From NCBI GenBank assembly GCA_946062035.1, contig CAMGTS010000033.1:1-9594 (forward strand): DNA of 9,594 nt. The letters are read 5' to 3'. A program made the translations under genes and the position numbers. The DNA is from an uncultured Bacteroidales bacterium (GTDB taxonomy: Bacteria; Bacteroidota; Bacteroidia; Bacteroidales; UBA932). A model generated the notes under the pieces. The model was not told the DNA's origin. It saw nothing but the letters and a program-made list of their open reading frames with translations, and did not search any database. Below are positions 6,225-9,594 of this stretch, piece after piece (within the stretch, counting starts at the first letter, position 1; each line of letters opens with the position of its first letter).

Positions 6225-6713
6225 ATGAAAATCACGCTGCTATGTATAGGCAAAACGACTTTTCAATTTGTTGAGAAGGGGATGGCGATGTATGAGGAGA
6301 GGTTGGGTCACTACTGTAGGTACTCTACTGTTTATATTCCTGACCTGAAGAATGTTTCCGCCCTGTCGAAAGAAAAGATAAAACAAAAAGAGGGAGAACT
6401 GATTATCAAAGAGTTGAAGAAGTGCAGGGTGGCTCCCCATGTCGTTTTGCTCGATGAGCGGGGCGAGAAGTTCACCTCTTTGAAATGGGCGTCGCATTTG
6501 CAGAAGAGAATGAACCTGTCAGGTGACGCTAAGGAGATTTTCTTTGTCATAGGCGGTGCGTATGGTTTTTCGGAAGAGGTGTATGCGGCAGCCAATGAGA
6601 AACTTTCCCTTTCGGACATGACGGTTTCGCATCAACTTGTAAGATTGTTTTTTATAGAACAACTATACAGGGCCTTTACTATAATGAGAGGAGAACAGTA
6701 TCACCATGAGTAA
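6225..6713 (+). CDS. rlmH: 23S rRNA (pseudouridine1915-N3)-methyltransferase RlmH
   Basis: This SPOUT-class methyltransferase of 162 residues is close to the usual 155-160. It methylates N3 of pseudouridine 1915 in helix 69 of 23S rRNA, using S-adenosylmethionine, on assembled 70S ribosomes. The N-terminus MKITLLCIGK is typical. VVLLDERGEKFTS (73-85) forms the edge of the trefoil knot and FFVIGGAYGFSEEV (106-119) is the glycine-rich cofactor loop. LSLSDMTVSHQLVRLFFIEQ (127-146) and the C-terminal YRAFTIMRGEQYHHE (148-162) carry the conserved knot and the active-site/RNA contacts. It acts as a homodimer in the cytoplasm. It is divergent from the DUF4783 gene, an arrangement of neighbours I associate with this phylum, and its last 8 bases overlap the sensor kinase start (ATGAGTAA), which implies one mRNA and possible translational coupling. 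Confidence 0.97.
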   Translation: MKITLLCIGKTTFQFVEKGMAMYEERLGHYCRYSTVYIPDLKNVSALSKEKIKQKEGELIIKELKKCRVAPHVVLLDERGEKFTSLKWASHLQKRMNLSGDAKEIFFVIGGAYGFSEEVYAAANEKLSLSDMTVSHQLVRLFFIEQLYRAFTIMRGEQYHHE

Positions 6714-9594
6714 TTTGATCCATAGTGCAATGCGATTTATGAGGGAATGGGCTGTCGGGGTTTTCGCCGCGATGACGCTGATCCTCTCGATACTTGCGCT
6801 CTCTATCAATCCTCACAACGCATCGATATCAAGCGAGGCCGCACGTTTGCAGAAAATAATACATAAGAGGCAAGCGATTCTTGAAAAGTTTGTGAATCAA
6901 GCTTTTGAATTACCTGATACTGTGTGGATGGAACTTAAGGAGTTTCCGAGTGATATGGTTATCTATCGCTATGTAGCGGACACTCTTCAATCTTGGGCGA
7001 ATCAGTTTCCGATAGGGAATGACGAAATAGATGTTGATGTCGAAAGGACGACACACACATACAGGCCTCATTACCTTGACGTTCAGAACAGATTTTCTTC
7101 TCCTTTTTCTTATCTCTCTGTAAAAGAGAGGTTTGTGAATGTAGGTACATCGTGGTACGTTGTGAAAAAATATAGCAGAGGAGATCAGAAGATAATCGCA
7201 GGTCTGTTGGTGCGCTCGAAACAAGGGGTTTCCAAAAAACTGAAATTGGCCAAGGAAATGGAGTTGGGTCTGGTAGAAGATGGCGGGGATGTGGTTATAT
7301 CCGGCAAGAACGGTGAACCGCTGTTCACTCTGAGCGAGGATGTCTCGACCAAGCAGACAATGAACGTCACTACGCTGAGCTGGCTTGCGGTCGCATTCGC
7401 TTTTCTGACATTGATAGTGTTTCTAAACAGGAAAAAAAGGGCGTGGGCTTTCGGAATATATTTTGCGGGAATAACGTTGGTTGGCATAATTTCCTGTAGA
7501 TTAGGTACTTATGTGAGCGATAGCGTTGAATTCTTCTCTCCGTCCCTATATGCTGACAATGCGGTGTTCTCTTCATTGGGTACGCTTCTCTTCATAAACC
7601 TGTATATCTCTTTGTTAGGGATAGGTGTATACACCATAAGGCGTTCTTTTTTAAACTTTGTCAGACATAGGCATGGTTGGAAAAAGGGAATTCTGATTTT
7701 TGCGGTTTCGCTGATTCCGGTAGCGTTTTTCTGTTATATCAACTTTACGCTCCGTTCGCTTGTAGTCAACTCTTCGATTGTCGTTGAGCTTTACAGGATT
7801 ACGGAACTAAGTCTGTACTCTCTGCTATGCTATGTCTCGTATGCGTTGCTCTTTTTTGTACTGATGCTCTTGTGCCAGATGTGTCTTTCAATGGTGGCAA
7901 GAGTGCGGTTCCTGTTTAATAAAAAGAATACGTTCGCATATATACTGGCCGTTTCGGTCTACATATTATCGACTGTAGCATATCTGAGTTTCGCCAAGGA
8001 GAAGAGTTGGAGCCGTCTTGCCGCAAACAGGGTCTCTGTGGAACGAGACTTGAGTCTTGAGCTGGAACTCAAGGCTATAGAGGCTAAGTTAGCGAAAGAC
8101 CCGATAACACCCGTAATGATGACCCAGCCGAGCGAAAACCTGAAGATGCTCGAGCAGAGGTTCTCAGAACTTTACTTCCAGAATATCAGGCAGAAATATA
8201 TTATCAACCTTACCCTTTGCAGGCCGAACGAAAGTCTGCAGATGGGGCAGATGGTCGTGGATTGTCAAGGATATTTCGACGCTGTCCTGAATCAGCACAA
8301 CGCCGTTCCGATAGCGGAAGGAAGCAATTTCTTCTATCTGAGCAATTATAACGACAGGGTCGGTTATATCGGTGTATTTCATTATCAGACAGGCGACAAT
8401 GAAATTAATTTGTACATGACTATCAATCCCCGGTTCGTGGACAAGCCTGCCGGATATCCGTCTGAACTCTCTGATTATAGCCAAAATAGCAATCTCTCAA
8501 TGCCTGCGAACTATTCGTTTGCGAAGTATAATGCGGGCCGGTTGATTTTCTATGACGGCGCTTACGATTATCCTGTGTTCCTCGGTGCGATTGACGATGG
8601 TGAAACTGTGATGAGGAAGGAGTCGTATGTACATTTTGTCCATAAGGTTTCGGATGACGATATAGTCGTAATATCACGTCCGGGAAGAACGATATTCCCA
8701 TATATAGTCAGTCTTTCATACCTGATACTTTTCCTGTGCGGATTTTTCTTCCTTGCGCTCGTATTGAGAAGATCAGGACGATGGATGAAGTTCTCTGTTC
8801 CAAAGAGCCGTAAGGTGAAGCGGTCTTTGAGGAAAAAGATGAATTCATTGATTACCGCTCTTCTTGTCGTCTCCCTTGTGGCGGCGGGAATGGGCAGCGT
8901 ATGGTTTAGTATCAATTACTATAAGTCCAATCTGTTCAGCTCGTTGGATGATAAGATACAGACCGTGCACAAGGCGATTGCACAATATTGTACCTACGCT
9001 TCGAGTTATACTGACATCAATTCTAACGACATGTTCCAGGCGATGGACCGTCTTGCCAATGAAACCCGTTGTGACATAAATATCTACGATCCCCATGGAA
9101 AACTTATACGCTCAACTAAGCAGGAGCTGTTCCAAAAATATATCCTCTCTTCAAGAATGAACGCCGCGGCATACTCGGATCTTATTTTCAACACAAGAAG
9201 TCAGGTTATCAATAAAGAAAATGCAGGTGGTATCGATTATTTCTCGTTGTACTCTCCAATATTCAACGACAACGGAAAACTTATAGCGATCGTCAATATC
9301 CCGTTCTTCGCAAAATACTCCAATTTAAGCGGAGACATATCGTCTGTGGTAGCTACAATCATCAATATCAGTATATTGCTGCTCATTCTCGCATTGTTCC
9401 TGGTGCATGCGATCTCAACTTCAATCACAAGGCCGCTATATCAGATTAGCGAGAAAATGCTGGCGATGAATATTTCGGACAAGCCGGAGCATATCAACTA
9501 TGACAAGGACGACGACCTCGGTTCTTTGGTCGCCTCCTATAATAAAATGGCGGACTCACTTGCTGAGGGTACACGCCAAATGGCCCAGGCTGAG
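6706..9594 (+). CDS. Large multi-membrane-segment sensor histidine kinase, N-terminal 963 residues (3' end outside window)
   Basis: The frame is open from the ATG at 6706, inside the rlmH stop region, to the right edge (963 codons). I predict ten membrane segments at about 16-34, 226-240, 246-264, 287-311, 328-349, 370-392, 410-429, 666-687, 715-736 and 881-903. Basic loops fall on the cytoplasmic side throughout (for example NRKKR after the second and KSRKVKRSLRKKM before the ninth). Three large periplasmic domains result: about 35-225, 430-665 and 737-880. A HAMP domain follows the last segment (from 904, with SITRPL at 906-911 and DDLGSLVASYNKM at 936-948). The HAMP plus the start of a coiled connector (EGTRQMAQAE) lead where an H-box and HATPase are expected, beyond the window. 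I infer an NtrY-like histidine kinase partnering the sigma-54 response regulator at 4457-5626. A chemoreceptor or cyclase output cannot be strictly excluded. The ligand is unknown. Confidence 0.85.
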   Translation, partial: MSNLIHSAMRFMREWAVGVFAAMTLILSILALSINPHNASISSEAARLQKIIHKRQAILEKFVNQAFELPDTVWMELKEFPSDMVIYRYVADTLQSWANQFPIGNDEIDVDVERTTHTYRPHYLDVQNRFSSPFSYLSVKERFVNVGTSWYVVKKYSRGDQKIIAGLLVRSKQGVSKKLKLAKEMELGLVEDGGDVVISGKNGEPLFTLSEDVSTKQTMNVTTLSWLAVAFAFLTLIVFLNRKKRAWAFGIYFAGITLVGIISCRLGTYVSDSVEFFSPSLYADNAVFSSLGTLLFINLYISLLGIGVYTIRRSFLNFVRHRHGWKKGILIFAVSLIPVAFFCYINFTLRSLVVNSSIVVELYRITELSLYSLLCYVSYALLFFVLMLLCQMCLSMVARVRFLFNKKNTFAYILAVSVYILSTVAYLSFAKEKSWSRLAANRVSVERDLSLELELKAIEAKLAKDPITPVMMTQPSENLKMLEQRFSELYFQNIRQKYIINLTLCRPNESLQMGQMVVDCQGYFDAVLNQHNAVPIAEGSNFFYLSNYNDRVGYIGVFHYQTGDNEINLYMTINPRFVDKPAGYPSELSDYSQNSNLSMPANYSFAKYNAGRLIFYDGAYDYPVFLGAIDDGETVMRKESYVHFVHKVSDDDIVVISRPGRTIFPYIVSLSYLILFLCGFFFLALVLRRSGRWMKFSVPKSRKVKRSLRKKMNSLITALLVVSLVAAGMGSVWFSINYYKSNLFSSLDDKIQTVHKAIAQYCTYASSYTDINSNDMFQAMDRLANETRCDINIYDPHGKLIRSTKQELFQKYILSSRMNAAAYSDLIFNTRSQVINKENAGGIDYFSLYSPIFNDNGKLIAIVNIPFFAKYSNLSGDISSVVATIINISILLLILALFLVHAISTSITRPLYQISEKMLAMNISDKPEHINYDKDDDLGSLVASYNKMADSLAEGTRQMAQAE

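Noticed and set aside
6910..9428. Many short minus-strand open frames across the right part of the window.
   Set aside because: All are antisense to the continuous plus-strand sensor kinase frame (6706-9594), which has coherent membrane segments and a HAMP domain.

Overview
The window looks like chromosomal DNA from a member of the Bacteroidetes, probably the order Bacteroidales. Several lines point this way. Promoter-like sites match the Bacteroidetes sigma-ABfr consensus (TAnnTTTG, sometimes with an upstream TTG/TTTG). Most genes lack a Shine-Dalgarno sequence. The gene content includes a DUF4783 protein beside rlmH, ispH beside cmk, and a lipoprotein of the Bacteroidales transglutaminase-like type. 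GC content is moderate and even. I see no sign of phage, insertion sequence, CRISPR or recent transfer. Coding density is very high and no stretch of 300 bases lacks a gene.

Layout. Bases 1-1042 (minus) hold the N-terminal 347 residues of a secreted, probably lipid-anchored transglutaminase-like protein that runs off the left edge. A rho-independent terminator at 1093-1125 closes the minus-strand unit of ispH (isoprenoid synthesis) and efp (elongation factor P). From a short divergent promoter region at about 2613-2677, cmk (cytidylate kinase) and a Ppx/GppA-family phosphatase gene run rightward. The phosphatase gene ends directly against the stop codon of a convergent sigma-54 activator-type response regulator (4457-5626, minus) that has no DNA-binding domain. 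Next on the minus strand is a DUF4783 secreted protein (5667-6104). A second divergent region (6105-6224) leads rightward into rlmH (23S rRNA methyltransferase). Overlapping rlmH by 8 bases is a very large membrane sensor kinase gene (6706 to the right edge) of at least 963 residues, with about 10 predicted membrane segments and a HAMP domain.

How the genes work together. ispH, efp, cmk and rlmH are housekeeping genes of isoprenoid, translation, nucleotide and ribosome-modification pathways. The sensor kinase and the response regulator lie on either side of the rlmH/DUF4783 pair and are the natural candidates for a two-component system acting on sigma-54 RNA polymerase. The kinase core (H-box, ATPase domain) is beyond the window, so the pairing is an inference.

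Two points deserve most attention: the response regulator without a helix-turn-helix and with a GAFTSA loop, and the 3' end of ispH, where the reading frame appears shifted relative to the expected C-terminus.
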